Shown one piece after another: positions 1 through 7,588 of a DNA stretch of 46,310 bases (positions within the stretch are counted from its first letter, which is position 1; each line of letters opens with the position of its first letter). A program made the translations under genes and the position numbers. Origin of the DNA: an uncultured Lachnospiraceae bacterium (GTDB lineage Bacteria > Bacillota > Clostridia > Lachnospirales > Lachnospiraceae); assembly GCA_910585635.1 (NCBI GenBank), contig CAJUFE010000039.1, positions 1 to 46,310 on the forward strand, given 5' to 3'. The notes beneath the pieces are model-generated. The model had not been told where the DNA came from. It did not search any database and worked only from the letters and a program-made list of their open reading frames with translations.

Positions 1-510
1 ATCGGCAGGCTTTTGCTTGCGGAGAGGGAGGGAGCGCTTGTAGGCGTCTGGATGGAAGGCCAGAAATATTTTCTTGGTTCCTTTAAAGAGGAAAGAGAAG
101 AAAAGACGGATTCTGGTATTTTGAATAAAACAAAAGAATGGCTGGACCGTTACTTTAAAGGCGAAAGGCCGGCAATCCAGGAATTGCCGCTTATGCCTGC
201 AGGAAGCGATTTCCGTAAAGAAGTATGGAAGATCCTCTGTGAGATCCCCTATGGCCAGGTGATGACCTATGGTGAAATATCAGGAAAGATCGCGGAGAGC
301 CGCGGTCTTAACAGAATGTCGGCCCAGGCGGTAGGCGGAGCGGTAGGCCACAATCCTATTTCTATTATTATTCCCTGTCATCGTGTGGTGGGCACAAATG
401 GCAGTCTGACCGGATATGCAGGCGGCCTGCAAAGGAAGATCAAGCTACTTAAGCTGGAAGGTGTGGACATGGATCATTTATTTATCCCCACAAAGGGGAC
501 GGCGCTTTAA
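1..510 (+). CDS. ogt: Methylated-DNA-protein cysteine methyltransferase, 5' end cut by window edge
   Basis: Suicide repair enzyme that moves a methyl or alkyl group from O6-alkylguanine (or O4-alkylthymine) to its own cysteine. The reading frame is open to base 1, and the first visible residues IGRLLLA match the usual N-terminal stretch of the family, so the real start lies just outside the window; a TTG at 13 is not needed. The PCHRVVG active-site motif is present, with the acceptor Cys codon at 376-378, followed by the conserved GYAGGLQRK segment. The C-terminal end looks complete. It is followed after 16 nt by a DUF1848 gene and then tag, so two alkylation-repair genes sit close together in the same direction. 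Confidence 0.93.
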   Translation: MGRLLLAEREGALVGVWMEGQKYFLGSFKEEREEKTDSGILNKTKEWLDRYFKGERPAIQELPLMPAGSDFRKEVWKILCEIPYGQVMTYGEISGKIAESRGLNRMSAQAVGGAVGHNPISIIIPCHRVVGTNGSLTGYAGGLQRKIKLLKLEGVDMDHLFIPTKGTAL

Positions 511-526
511 GGAGGCGTAAGGAGTT

Positions 527-1444
527 ATGCTGATCAATATCAGTGGGCGTACCGATATTGTAAACCATTATTCGGACTGGATGTTTAAGCGTTTTGAAGA
601 AGGCTATGTGTTTTCAAGAAATTCCCTGTTCCCGAATTCTGTAAGGCGATATGGATCGACACCTGATAAAGTAGACTGTGTTATATTTGGTTCTAAAAAT
701 TTTGCACCAGTACTGGAGCGTATTCACGAGATCACAGAAAAATTTCATACATACTTTTACTATACGATCACAGCTTATGGAAAGGATGTGGAACCAGGGG
801 TACCGGATATTGATATAAGTATGGAAACCTTTTTGAAGCTTTCTCAAATTGTAGGCCGTCAGCGTGTGGCATGGCGGTATGATCCGATCCTGCTGACAAA
901 AAAATATACTATAGAAACCCACTTCAAAACCTTTGAACGGATTTCCGAATGTCTGGCAGGACAGTTTGACCGGTGTATTTTCAGCTTTGTGGAGATGTAT
1001 AAAAAGCATGAGGTGGATTTTCCGGAGCTGATCCCTCTTACGGAAACAGAGAAGGATGTGCTTGCCAAAGGGATCGGGAAGATCGCGGCAAAATATGGAT
1101 TTATCCTGCAGACCTGCGGCCCGGAAGAAAACTATGCAAAATATGGGATCGATACATCCGGCTGCGTAACCCTGGATATTTTGGGACAGGCAAATGATCT
1201 GAAATTCCGGGAGTTAAAGCATAAAGGATCCCGCAAAGGTTGTCATTGCATGGAAAGCCGGGATATGGGTGCGCCAAACAGTTGTCCCAATGGCTGTAAA
1301 TATTGTTACGCCAATAAGAACGCGGAGCTTCCCAGAGAGAATTTCAAGCTGCATGACCCGGATTCTCCGCTTTTGCTTGGACATTTAAAAGAGACGGACC
1401 GCCTGGAACCGGGATTGCAGAAATCCTTTTTGGCCAAGGAGTGA
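527..1444 (+). CDS. DUF1848 family protein with C-terminal cysteine cluster
   Basis: A 305-residue protein matching the DUF1848 family in its opening (ISGRTDIV..HYSDWMFKR) and overall layout; biochemical function is unknown. Near the C-terminus (about residues 239-264) lies a dense cysteine set, CHC...SC..GC.YCYANK. The final CxxxCxYC-like portion resembles the Fe-S binding loop of radical-SAM-like proteins, so metal or Fe-S binding is likely (inference). The start is well set by AAGGAGG-type ribosome sites just upstream of ATG 527. It lies in a short co-directional run with ogt and tag, which hints at, but does not prove, a link to nucleic-acid repair. Confidence 0.8.
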   Translation: MLINISGRTDIVNHYSDWMFKRFEEGYVFSRNSLFPNSVRRYGSTPDKVDCVIFGSKNFAPVLERIHEITEKFHTYFYYTITAYGKDVEPGVPDIDISMETFLKLSQIVGRQRVAWRYDPILLTKKYTIETHFKTFERISECLAGQFDRCIFSFVEMYKKHEVDFPELIPLTETEKDVLAKGIGKIAAKYGFILQTCGPEENYAKYGIDTSGCVTLDILGQANDLKFRELKHKGSRKGCHCMESRDMGAPNSCPNGCKYCYANKNAELPRENFKLHDPDSPLLLGHLKETDRLEPGLQKSFLAKE

Positions 1445-1454
1445 GGAATAGGAT

Positions 1455-1526
1455 ATGCATGATATATGGGATCCGTGGCATGGATGTGTGAAATGTGAAA
1501 AGAATGATCAAAGAGGAAATAAGACT
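1455..1526 (+). pseudogene. Possible DUF5131-type leader remnant fused in frame ahead of tag
   Basis: The 24 codons before the preferred tag start encode MHDIWDPWHGCVKCEK and a short linker. From memory this closely resembles the first residues of DUF5131 (phage Gp37/Gp68-like, radical-SAM-type) proteins, which open with a W-x-PWHGC-x-K motif and continue into further cysteines. Here the match stops after about 16 residues and runs in frame into Tag. It is most easily read as a deletion scar; a 5'-extended Tag is the alternative. Confidence 0.45.
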
Positions 1527-2114
1527 ATGGAATGGGAAGATGGGAAAGTGAGATGCCAATGGGCAGATCCTAAAAATGAAAAATATCTCCGGTATCATGA
1601 TGAAGAATGGGGCGTGCCTGTCTATGACGATCACAAACTGTTTGAAATGCTGGTGTTGGAATCCTTTCAGGCAGGCTTATCATGGGAATGTGTATTGAAC
1701 AAACAGGAGGCTTTCCGTCTGGCGTTTGATGGATTTGATCTGGAAAAGGTCTGTGCTTATGGGGAGGAAAAGATAGAGGAGCTATACGAAAATAAGAAAA
1801 TTATCAGAAATCGTTTAAAGATCAGGGCAGCGGTAAACAATGCTCGGATCTTTCGGGAAATACAAAAGGAATATGGCAGCTTTTCCACATATCTGTGGCA
1901 CTGGACGGAAAATAAAGTGATCTATGAAAATGATGTGGTGAGCTCGCCGCTTTCGGATCGTGTATCAAAGGATCTTAAGAAACGCGGCATGAAATTTGTA
2001 GGAACCGTTATCATCTATTCCTATATGCAGGCTGTGGGTGTGATCTATTCCCATGAGAAAGGGTGTTTTTTGGAACATGGCAAGGGGGTTACGGAGGTAA
2101 ACAATGAGCAATAA
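1527..2114 (+). CDS. tag: DNA-3-methyladenine glycosylase I
   Basis: Base-excision repair glycosylase removing 3-methyladenine. Family motifs are clear: RCQWA, YHDEEWG, the QAGLSW stretch of the helix-hairpin-helix region, IIRNR.KI.A..NA, and a C-terminal GMKFVG..I.YSYMQA.G segment with the late His and Cys typical of the zinc site. I place the start at ATG 1527, after an AGAGGA ribosome site; the frame is open back to ATG 1455, but the extra 24 residues resemble the start of another family (see separate entry). Its 3' end overlaps the next reading frame by 11 nt. Confidence 0.88.
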   Translation: MEWEDGKVRCQWADPKNEKYLRYHDEEWGVPVYDDHKLFEMLVLESFQAGLSWECVLNKQEAFRLAFDGFDLEKVCAYGEEKIEELYENKKIIRNRLKIRAAVNNARIFREIQKEYGSFSTYLWHWTENKVIYENDVVSSPLSDRVSKDLKKRGMKFVGTVIIYSYMQAVGVIYSHEKGCFLEHGKGVTEVNNEQ

Positions 2115-2445
2115 GAAAAATGGGGATCATTTGATAACCCGCCGCCAGATGTTGGGCTATTGCTTGGCAGGTGTGACAGGACTTGCATTGTGGCAGCTGA
2201 GAAGATATTCCAATTTCATGCCGGATGAAAGTGATGAAAGCGCGCCGGACAGTTTCAATGGAAATGAGGCAGATACAGATAATTTGACGGAACAGTTTAC
2301 GAGCGAGCTGATAAAACAGGGGGCAGATCTGGTCGGTATAGGGGATTTGACAGAGATAGCGGAAAACGACAGAAATAAGCTGCCGGTGGGTATCTGTCTG
2401 GCGGTGAAATTTCCAAAAGACGTTGTAAGCGGAATTGTGGATTTT
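2104..2445 (+). pseudogene. Truncated Tat-secreted Fe-S (epoxyqueuosine-reductase-like) protein
   Basis: The frame begins at ATG 2104 inside the tag stop and encodes a twin-arginine-type leader (RRQMLGYCLAGVTGLALW), an acidic linker, and then a segment (SELIKQGADLVGIGDLTE...LPVGICLAVKFP..VVSGIVD) that resembles the N-terminus of QueG-like or reductive-dehalogenase-like 4Fe-4S proteins. No cysteine motifs follow. After about 2445 the frame simply runs antisense through the 3' end of the neighbouring AraC gene, reaching a stop at 2556. The homologous part therefore ends abruptly and the ferredoxin domain is missing. I call it a 3'-truncated gene; the exact break is uncertain. Confidence 0.6.
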
Positions 2446-2476
2446 TACAAGTTAAGGTTTGTTCGCAATGCCCCCT

Positions 2477-3358
2477 TTATTTCTCTAAATACAGAGCCCT
2501 GTATTCCCGCGGTGAGTATCCGGTTTTCTCACGAAAACACTTCCCGAAGTGGCTGATCTGACGGAATCCTACATTAGACGCAATATCACCGATCGGCATA
2601 TTGGTTGATCTTAGCAGTATGGCAGCTTGGGAAAGCCGATATTCCGTGATGTATTTATACGGAGTTGTCTGCATACTGGTTTTGAAACAGCGCAGGCATT
2701 CGGACTTACTGACATTCCCGCTTTTTGACAACTGTTCCAGAGAGATCTCTTCTCCATAATTTTTTTCAATATATCCCAGAAAAGCCTGCATTCTCACACT
2801 TACAGGATCAAGGATCTTTTCTGGAGAAAGAAAAATATGTTTCTGAAAGTGAAGCCATAAAGAAGACAGCTGAACCAATACCTCATATACATAAAATTCC
2901 GTTTTGTTTTTTTCAAAGGCAATAAGCTTTCCCAGGGCATGAATGACATCATCACACCAGTTCGTGCCGGGGATCAAATGATAAAGAGACAGACCGGGGT
3001 TGTTTATGATATCCTCAACAAGAGTTTCAGCCGGGCTTTTAAAATAGAATTTCAAAAAATAGTCGGGAAAGATAAAGCTGTTATAGTGACAAGGGCCTTT
3101 TGGGGTGATAAGGTGGATGACATTCCTGTTGATAAAAACAGCTTCACCAGCCTGGAGAACAAGCTCCATATCAAAGGTTTTGATCTCGATGCTGCCGCTT
3201 AAAAGAAGGACAAACTGCAGATCTTTATGCCAATGCATGACACGGAACCCAGGATTGAGAGGATAGCTTCTGTCATTAATTACGTCCAGGACAAGATAGG
3301 GAAAATCTGTATCCGCGTTCAGGTTTACAGAGTTGATAAAATCGGTACTTTCATTCAT
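2477..3358 (-). CDS. AraC family transcriptional regulator with cupin sensor domain
   Basis: A 293-residue regulator. The N-terminal half looks like a cupin-type ligand pocket (MHWHKDLQFVLLLSGS, then an AGEAVFIN..VIHLI strand pair). The C-terminal ~100 residues form the two helix-turn-helix units of the AraC/XylS family, with the typical IEKNYGEEISLEQLSKS start, the IGDIASNVGF second recognition unit and the FR.KTGYSPREYR ending. The start ATG at 3358 has an AAGGA site about 9 nt upstream on the minus strand. It is convergent with the truncated Fe-S gene and divergent from the DUF488 gene. The ligand and targets are not evident. Confidence 0.9.
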   Translation of the reverse strand: MNESTDFINSVNLNADTDFPYLVLDVINDRSYPLNPGFRVMHWHKDLQFVLLLSGSIEIKTFDMELVLQAGEAVFINRNVIHLITPKGPCHYNSFIFPDYFLKFYFKSPAETLVEDIINNPGLSLYHLIPGTNWCDDVIHALGKLIAFEKNKTEFYVYEVLVQLSSLWLHFQKHIFLSPEKILDPVSVRMQAFLGYIEKNYGEEISLEQLSKSGNVSKSECLRCFKTSMQTTPYKYITEYRLSQAAILLRSTNMPIGDIASNVGFRQISHFGKCFREKTGYSPREYRALYLEK

Positions 3359-3493
3359 GTTTGCAATATCCTTTTTGATTTTGGAGATATAATGATAATT
3401 TTTGGCTATTTTTTGATATTTAATCTTTTATATCAGTGATATGATCATAAATGATTTTTTGGGAAATGTCAAGATGAAAGGATGTGTCTATTT

Positions 3494-3802
3494 ATGAAAG
3501 TATGTTCAACGTACTATGACAATGTACCAGATCTGGAGAGAGGAAAATACACTTTGGTACGTGTTTCCTGTGCCGAACCGCCTGCATGGTTTATGGAAAG
3601 CTATGATCATGTAGACTTATCAGGAACATTCGGGCCAACTCCTCAGATGCTGGTAGAATGTCACCCCACCAAAGACTGGGAAACCTTTGTTCCCCGCTAT
3701 GAAAAGCGCCCGTTGCTCCTGATCTGCTATGAGGCACCGCCGGAAAATTGTCACCGCCATCTGATCGGAGGATTTTTAGGGATAGATGTGCAGGAAGTCT
3801 GA
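3494..3802 (+). CDS. DUF488 family protein
   Basis: About 102 residues from the preferred ATG 3494; another in-frame ATG lies at 3482 but is closer to the AAAGGA ribosome site than is usual. The C-terminal part has the DUF488 hallmark, a hydrophobic LLLICYE strand followed by a CHR motif (ENCHRHLIGGFL). The family's role is unknown; the conserved Cys-His pattern suggests a small enzyme or metal-binding protein. It is divergent from the AraC regulator, separated by roughly 130 nt that would carry both promoters, so it may be a target of that regulator (inference). Confidence 0.8.
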   Translation: MKVCSTYYDNVPDLERGKYTLVRVSCAEPPAWFMESYDHVDLSGTFGPTPQMLVECHPTKDWETFVPRYEKRPLLLICYEAPPENCHRHLIGGFLGIDVQEV

Positions 3803-3877
3803 CCAGGAGAAAACAGCAGTTTCGCTGGGGTACAAGATGAAATATACAAAATATCACATGGACCAGGAGGGTTAAAA

Positions 3878-4237
3878 GTGGCAAATGTAATCGTATTATT
3901 TGAAGTGAAACCAACCAAAGAAGGAATGCAGAGATACCTGGATCTGGCGGCAATGTTAAAGCCTATGCTGTCTGGGTTTGAGGGATTTATCCGCGCGGAG
4001 CGGTTTCGCAGCCTGAATGAAGAGGGAAAGCTGTTATCCATGAATGTATGGACGGATGAAGGGGCCGTGGAGCGGTGGCGTAATGTGATGGAACACAGGA
4101 TGAGTCAGAAAGAAGGGCGGGAAAAGCTGTTCGGATCCTATAAGATCACGGTATGTACCGCTGTGCGGGAATATTCGGACATAGAGCGGGAGCAGGCGCC
4201 CGAAGATTCCAACGCATATTTTGGGAAAAGAAATTGA
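3878..4237 (+). CDS. Antibiotic biosynthesis monooxygenase (ABM) domain protein
   Basis: A 119-residue protein starting at GTG 3878, 7 nt after a clear AGGAGG site. It has the compact ferredoxin-like ABM fold signature: an opening strand NVIVLFEVKP, a middle F.GFI.AERFRS segment, and a strand ending MNVWTDEGAVERWR. Members include small cofactor-free oxygenases and heme-degrading enzymes, and many have no known substrate. The last ten or so residues may be foreign, because from about 4205 the DNA also carries, in another frame, the start of a broken ABC exporter piece. Confidence 0.8.
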   Translation: MANVIVLFEVKPTKEGMQRYLDLAAMLKPMLSGFEGFIRAERFRSLNEEGKLLSMNVWTDEGAVERWRNVMEHRMSQKEGREKLFGSYKITVCTAVREYSDIEREQAPEDSNAYFGKRN

Positions 4238-4473
4238 TCCATGGCAGACCTTCTGGCGCGTTATGGCGGCTGTGTTTGCTGCCTATGTGCTCCGGTCGGT
4301 ATTTACCTATGTGATCTGGTACTGGGGGCATAATTTTGGGATCCTTGTGGAGACCGATATCCGGCGGGATCTGTTCCGCCATATGCAGAAGCTGAGCTTT
4401 GATCATTTTGATGATCACCGGGTGGGCCAGCTTATGAGCCGCCTTACGGCAGAGCTGTTTGACATTACGGATA
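4205..4473 (+). pseudogene. ABC exporter transmembrane-domain fragment, truncated at both ends
   Basis: In the frame containing TTG 4221 the sequence reads LGKEIDPWQTFWRVMAAVFAAYVLRS and onward to VETDIRRDLFRHMQKLSF..FD..RVGQLMSRLT. This is the first part of an MsbA-type ABC exporter membrane domain, including the conserved intracellular loop 'R.DLF.H.Q.LS..FFD...G.L.SR.T'. The first ~30 residues of such proteins are missing at the 5' side, and neither the later membrane helices nor the ATPase domain follow; similarity ends near 4473. The frame stays open to 4613 but overlaps the patB start. It is a decayed fragment between intact genes. Confidence 0.72.
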
Positions 4474-4561
4474 TTCGTTGTCACCGCTTTTGTTCTCCGG
4501 CCATGCCGCGCCGGGGCAGTATTATGTTTTCGGAGGGAAAATATTTTCGGGAGAATAACAA

Positions 4562-5773
4562 ATGGATCATGATCTTACTACCATGCCTGACCGCAGAGGG
4601 AAAGACTCCATAGCGGCTGACATGGATAAAAATGATTTTTGGACCATCCCCAAAGGGGTGACAAAGCCTGGCTTTGACCAGGTTCCTATGTGGATCGCGG
4701 ATATGAATTTTCCAACCTGTCCCACGGTAATGGAAGCCCTTGAGGAACGGATGAAACATCCGATCTTCGGATATTTCGTTCCTTCGGAGGAATATTACCA
4801 TGCCATTATCCGCTGGCATAAAGAAAGCTTTGGGACAGACGATCTAAGCAGTGAGTGTATTGGTTATGAAAACGGAGTGCTGGGAGGAGTTACAAGCGCT
4901 TTGTATGTCCTTTGCGGCACTGGAGAGCCGGTACTGGTCCATTCGCCGACCTACAGCGGGTTTACGACACAGCTTAAGCGCAACGGGTTTCGGATCATTC
5001 TCAGTCCTCTGAAAATGGACAGGGACGGCATCTGGCGTATGGATTTTAAGGATATGGAGGAGAAGATCAAGGAGTACCATATCCATACCGCCTTATTTTG
5101 CTCGCCCCACAATCCCAGCGGCCGGGCCTGGGAGCGGTGGGAGCTTGAACAGGCTATGGAAATCTTCCGGGCCAATGACGTCTATGTGATCTCAGACGAA
5201 ATATGGGCGGATCTTACTTTGTTCGGACATAAGCATATCCCTACACAGTCTGTATCAGAAGATGCCAGAGACAGGACGGTGGCGCTGTATTCTCCTTCCA
5301 AAACCTTTAATCTTGCCGGACTGGTCGGCAGCTATCACATTATTTATGATCCGCGGCTGAGGGACAGGATACGGAGATATTCCTCTTTATGCCATTACAA
5401 TGACATGAATGTCCTTTCCATGCGGGCGCTTATGGGGGCTTATCAGCCGGCAAGCAGGCCATGGCTTGCCCGGTTGAAGCAGGAGTTGGAGAGAAATGTG
5501 ATATATGCCTGTGACTTTATCGAAACCAGATTTCCTGGGATCAGGGTCTACCGCCCACAGGGAACGTTCGTCCTGTTGCTGGACTGTGAAGACTGGTGCA
5601 AAAACCACAAAAGGACCATAGATGAGATCCTGGAAAACGGTGTTGGAGTCGGTGTGATCTGGCGGGAAGGAGCAGTGTTCCATGTGCCTTGCGGCATACG
5701 GATGAACCTCGCTTTGCCCCATGAGAAGCTCGTGGAAGTTTTTTCAAGATTACATCAATATGTGTTTCGATGA
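4562..5773 (+). CDS. PatB/MalY-type aminotransferase (cystathionine beta-lyase-like)
   Basis: A 403-residue fold-type I PLP enzyme. Landmarks are the PMWIADMNF opening of the MalY/PatB branch, the PTYSGF segment, CSPHNPSGR, VISDEIWADL (Asp that pairs with the PLP ring), SPSKTFNLAG with the Schiff-base lysine, and a C-terminal RMNLALP Arg segment that binds the substrate carboxylate. PatB/MalY enzymes cleave cystathionine or related C-S compounds to pyruvate, ammonia and a thiol. Ribosome site GGGAG lies about 8 nt before ATG 4562. The neighbours give no pathway context. A terminator follows at 5823. Confidence 0.9.
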   Translation: MDHDLTTMPDRRGKDSIAADMDKNDFWTIPKGVTKPGFDQVPMWIADMNFPTCPTVMEALEERMKHPIFGYFVPSEEYYHAIIRWHKESFGTDDLSSECIGYENGVLGGVTSALYVLCGTGEPVLVHSPTYSGFTTQLKRNGFRIILSPLKMDRDGIWRMDFKDMEEKIKEYHIHTALFCSPHNPSGRAWERWELEQAMEIFRANDVYVISDEIWADLTLFGHKHIPTQSVSEDARDRTVALYSPSKTFNLAGLVGSYHIIYDPRLRDRIRRYSSLCHYNDMNVLSMRALMGAYQPASRPWLARLKQELERNVIYACDFIETRFPGIRVYRPQGTFVLLLDCEDWCKNHKRTIDEILENGVGVGVIWREGAVFHVPCGIRMNLALPHEKLVEVFSRLHQYVFR

Positions 5774-5822
5774 TGACATTGGCAGGGTACCGAGTGAGGA
5801 GAGATCTGTTATCATTGGAGTC

Positions 5823-5863
5823 AAAAGGGTCATATCCATCAAGGGTGGATGAGGCCCTTTTTT
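5823..5863 (+). terminator. Intrinsic terminator after the patB-like gene
   Basis: An AAAAGGG arm (5823-5829) pairs with CCCTTTT (5855-5861); an inner ATCCA/TGGAT pair extends the stem, and a T-rich run follows. It sits about 50 nt after the stop codon, as expected for a rho-independent terminator. Confidence 0.8.
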
Positions 5864-5870
5864 ATTTCAT

Positions 5871-5926
5871 ACCTTTTCGCGCAAGAGCGCGCCCGCCCGA
5901 AGGGCATGTATTAAGGTATGCCCCAA
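5871..5926. repeat. Nested palindromes in the patB-MATE gap
   Basis: Outer arms ATACCTT and AAGGTAT enclose a perfect CGCGC-AAGA-GCGCG hairpin, and the right half can instead fold as GGGCAT...ATGCCC. No long reading frame with coding character covers it. Function unknown; it may be a remnant repeat. Confidence 0.5.
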
Positions 5927-5997
5927 AGGGTATAGGAAATTGCGTCCTATGAAACAAAAACCCTCCGGGGGATGCGCACTACGCGCATAAGGAAAAT

Positions 5998-6050
5998 GGT
6001 TGCTGTCGCAACCACGCTTCGGCGCGAGAGTCCGGCGGACCGGACTCTTT
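5998..6050 (+). terminator. Hairpin pair ending in a terminator-like stem
   Basis: A perfect GGTTGC-TGTC-GCAACC hairpin (5998-6013) is followed by a 9-bp perfect stem AGAGTCCGG-CGGA-CCGGACTCT (6027-6048) and a short T-rich tract. The rest of the 407-nt gap between patB and the MATE gene (5774-6180) shows only these folds and the A+T-rich promoter area next to 6181. Confidence 0.5.
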
Positions 6051-6180
6051 GTTCAAACGCTGCCAGATGTATGGGATAAAAGGATGTTGGAGATATCGTG
6101 ATAAAAATTGAATGTTTTTCGATATTAATTTATTAAATACTATGATATTATGACAGTAACAAAACATCAGGAGGTTCCAT

Positions 6181-7575
6181 ATGAAAACAAAACAGATTGA
6201 TTTTTCTAATGGTAAGGTATTTGAAAATATTATGCTTGCGGCAGGTCCCATGCTGGTGGCCCAGGTCTTAAATCTGATGTACAATATTGTAGACAGGATC
6301 TATATCGGAAAGATACCAGGGGAAGGAGTTCTGGCCCTGGGAGGGATCGGTCTGTGTTTCCCCATTATTTCCCTGATCACGGCATTTACCAACCTCTATG
6401 GTTCCGGCGGAGCGCCTTTGTGCTCCATAGAGCGTGGCAAGGGAAACAGGGAGGAAGCGGAAAAGATCATGAATACTTCCTTTTATCTGCTGATCGTTAC
6501 GGGAGTGATATTGACGGGAGTTGGCATGGTTCTTGGCAGACCCCTTCTCTATCTGTTTGGAGCCTCCGACTCTACCATCCGTTTCGCGCTGCCCTATATG
6601 AGGATCTATCTTTTGGGGACTGTGTTTTCCATGATCTCCCTGGGGATGAATCCGTTTATCAACGCTCAGGGCTTTGCCAGCACCGGCATGACCACTGTAT
6701 TTTTGGGAGCCGCCGTGAACATCATCCTGGATCCGGTTTTTATCTTTCTTCTCGGTATGGGGGTAGAAGGGGCGGCGTTTGCCACCATCTGTTCTCAGTT
6801 CCTTTCAGCGGTTTTTGTCATAAGATTCCTTACAGGTAAGAGAGCCGAATTAAAGCTAAAACCCTTTGGCAAGATCGGTCTGAAGGCAGGAAGGATCATG
6901 GACATCATAAGCTTGGGAGCCGCCAGCTTCGCCATGCAGTGTACCAACAGCCTGGTCCAGATCGCCAGCAACAGCATGCTCAGTACTTTTGGCGGGGATA
7001 TGTACATTTCCATCATGGCCATTATCAACTCAGTCCGTCAGATCCTGGACACTCCGGTTTTGGCTATTACCGATGGATCTTCTCCCATTTTAAGCTACAA
7101 TTATGGAGCCGGCAACTACAAAGGAGTGAAAAAAGCGGTAAAGCTGGTGGTAGCGTTTTCTCTTACTTATACCATCCTTGTCTGGGCGATCGTACTGGTG
7201 ATCCCATCTGCGTTTATCCGTATTTTTAACAGCGACAGCACACTGATAACGGCAGCGGTCCCAGCACTCCATACCTACTTTTTTGCTTATATTTTTCAGG
7301 CTTTGATGTACAGCGGCCAGGCAGTGTTTAAGTCACTGAATAAAAAGAAGCAGGCTATCTTCTTTTCCCTTCTCAGAAAGGTGATCATTGTGGTGCCTTT
7401 GACTTATCTGCTTCCACATGTGGGAAACCTGGGGGTGCTGGGAGTGTTCGCTGCGGAGCCGGTTTCCAATGTATTAGGCGGCGGGGCTTGTTTTGTAACG
7501 ATGTTGTTTATGATGCGCAGATATGGGAGAGAAACGGAAATTTTCCACGTGGCTAATGGAGATGCATGTTGTTAG
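6181..7575 (+). CDS. MATE family multidrug/toxin efflux transporter
   Basis: A 464-residue inner-membrane protein with about twelve hydrophobic segments in two similar halves, as expected for MATE antiporters that expel drugs or metabolites using Na+ or H+ gradients. Typical stretches are MLVAQVLNLMYNIVDRIYIG in the first helix region, the GSGGAPL.SIE..G.GN loop, and NAQGFASTGM.T. The start ATG 6181 follows a GGAGG site by 6 nt. Length matches the NorM/DinF-like group common in Clostridia. It appears monocistronic, with terminator-like hairpins upstream. The substrate cannot be told from sequence. Confidence 0.92.
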   Translation: MKTKQIDFSNGKVFENIMLAAGPMLVAQVLNLMYNIVDRIYIGKIPGEGVLALGGIGLCFPIISLITAFTNLYGSGGAPLCSIERGKGNREEAEKIMNTSFYLLIVTGVILTGVGMVLGRPLLYLFGASDSTIRFALPYMRIYLLGTVFSMISLGMNPFINAQGFASTGMTTVFLGAAVNIILDPVFIFLLGMGVEGAAFATICSQFLSAVFVIRFLTGKRAELKLKPFGKIGLKAGRIMDIISLGAASFAMQCTNSLVQIASNSMLSTFGGDMYISIMAIINSVRQILDTPVLAITDGSSPILSYNYGAGNYKGVKKAVKLVVAFSLTYTILVWAIVLVIPSAFIRIFNSDSTLITAAVPALHTYFFAYIFQALMYSGQAVFKSLNKKKQAIFFSLLRKVIIVVPLTYLLPHVGNLGVLGVFAAEPVSNVLGGGACFVTMLFMMRRYGRETEIFHVANGDACC

Positions 7576-7588
7576 ATCTCGCTGGGGT

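Noticed and set aside
4481..4819. Minus-strand frame opposite the patB start
   Set aside because: Antisense shadow of the aminotransferase; no ribosome site or family match.
5770..5952. A 60-codon plus-strand frame after the patB-like gene
   Set aside because: It runs straight through the terminator and palindromes and has no coding character.
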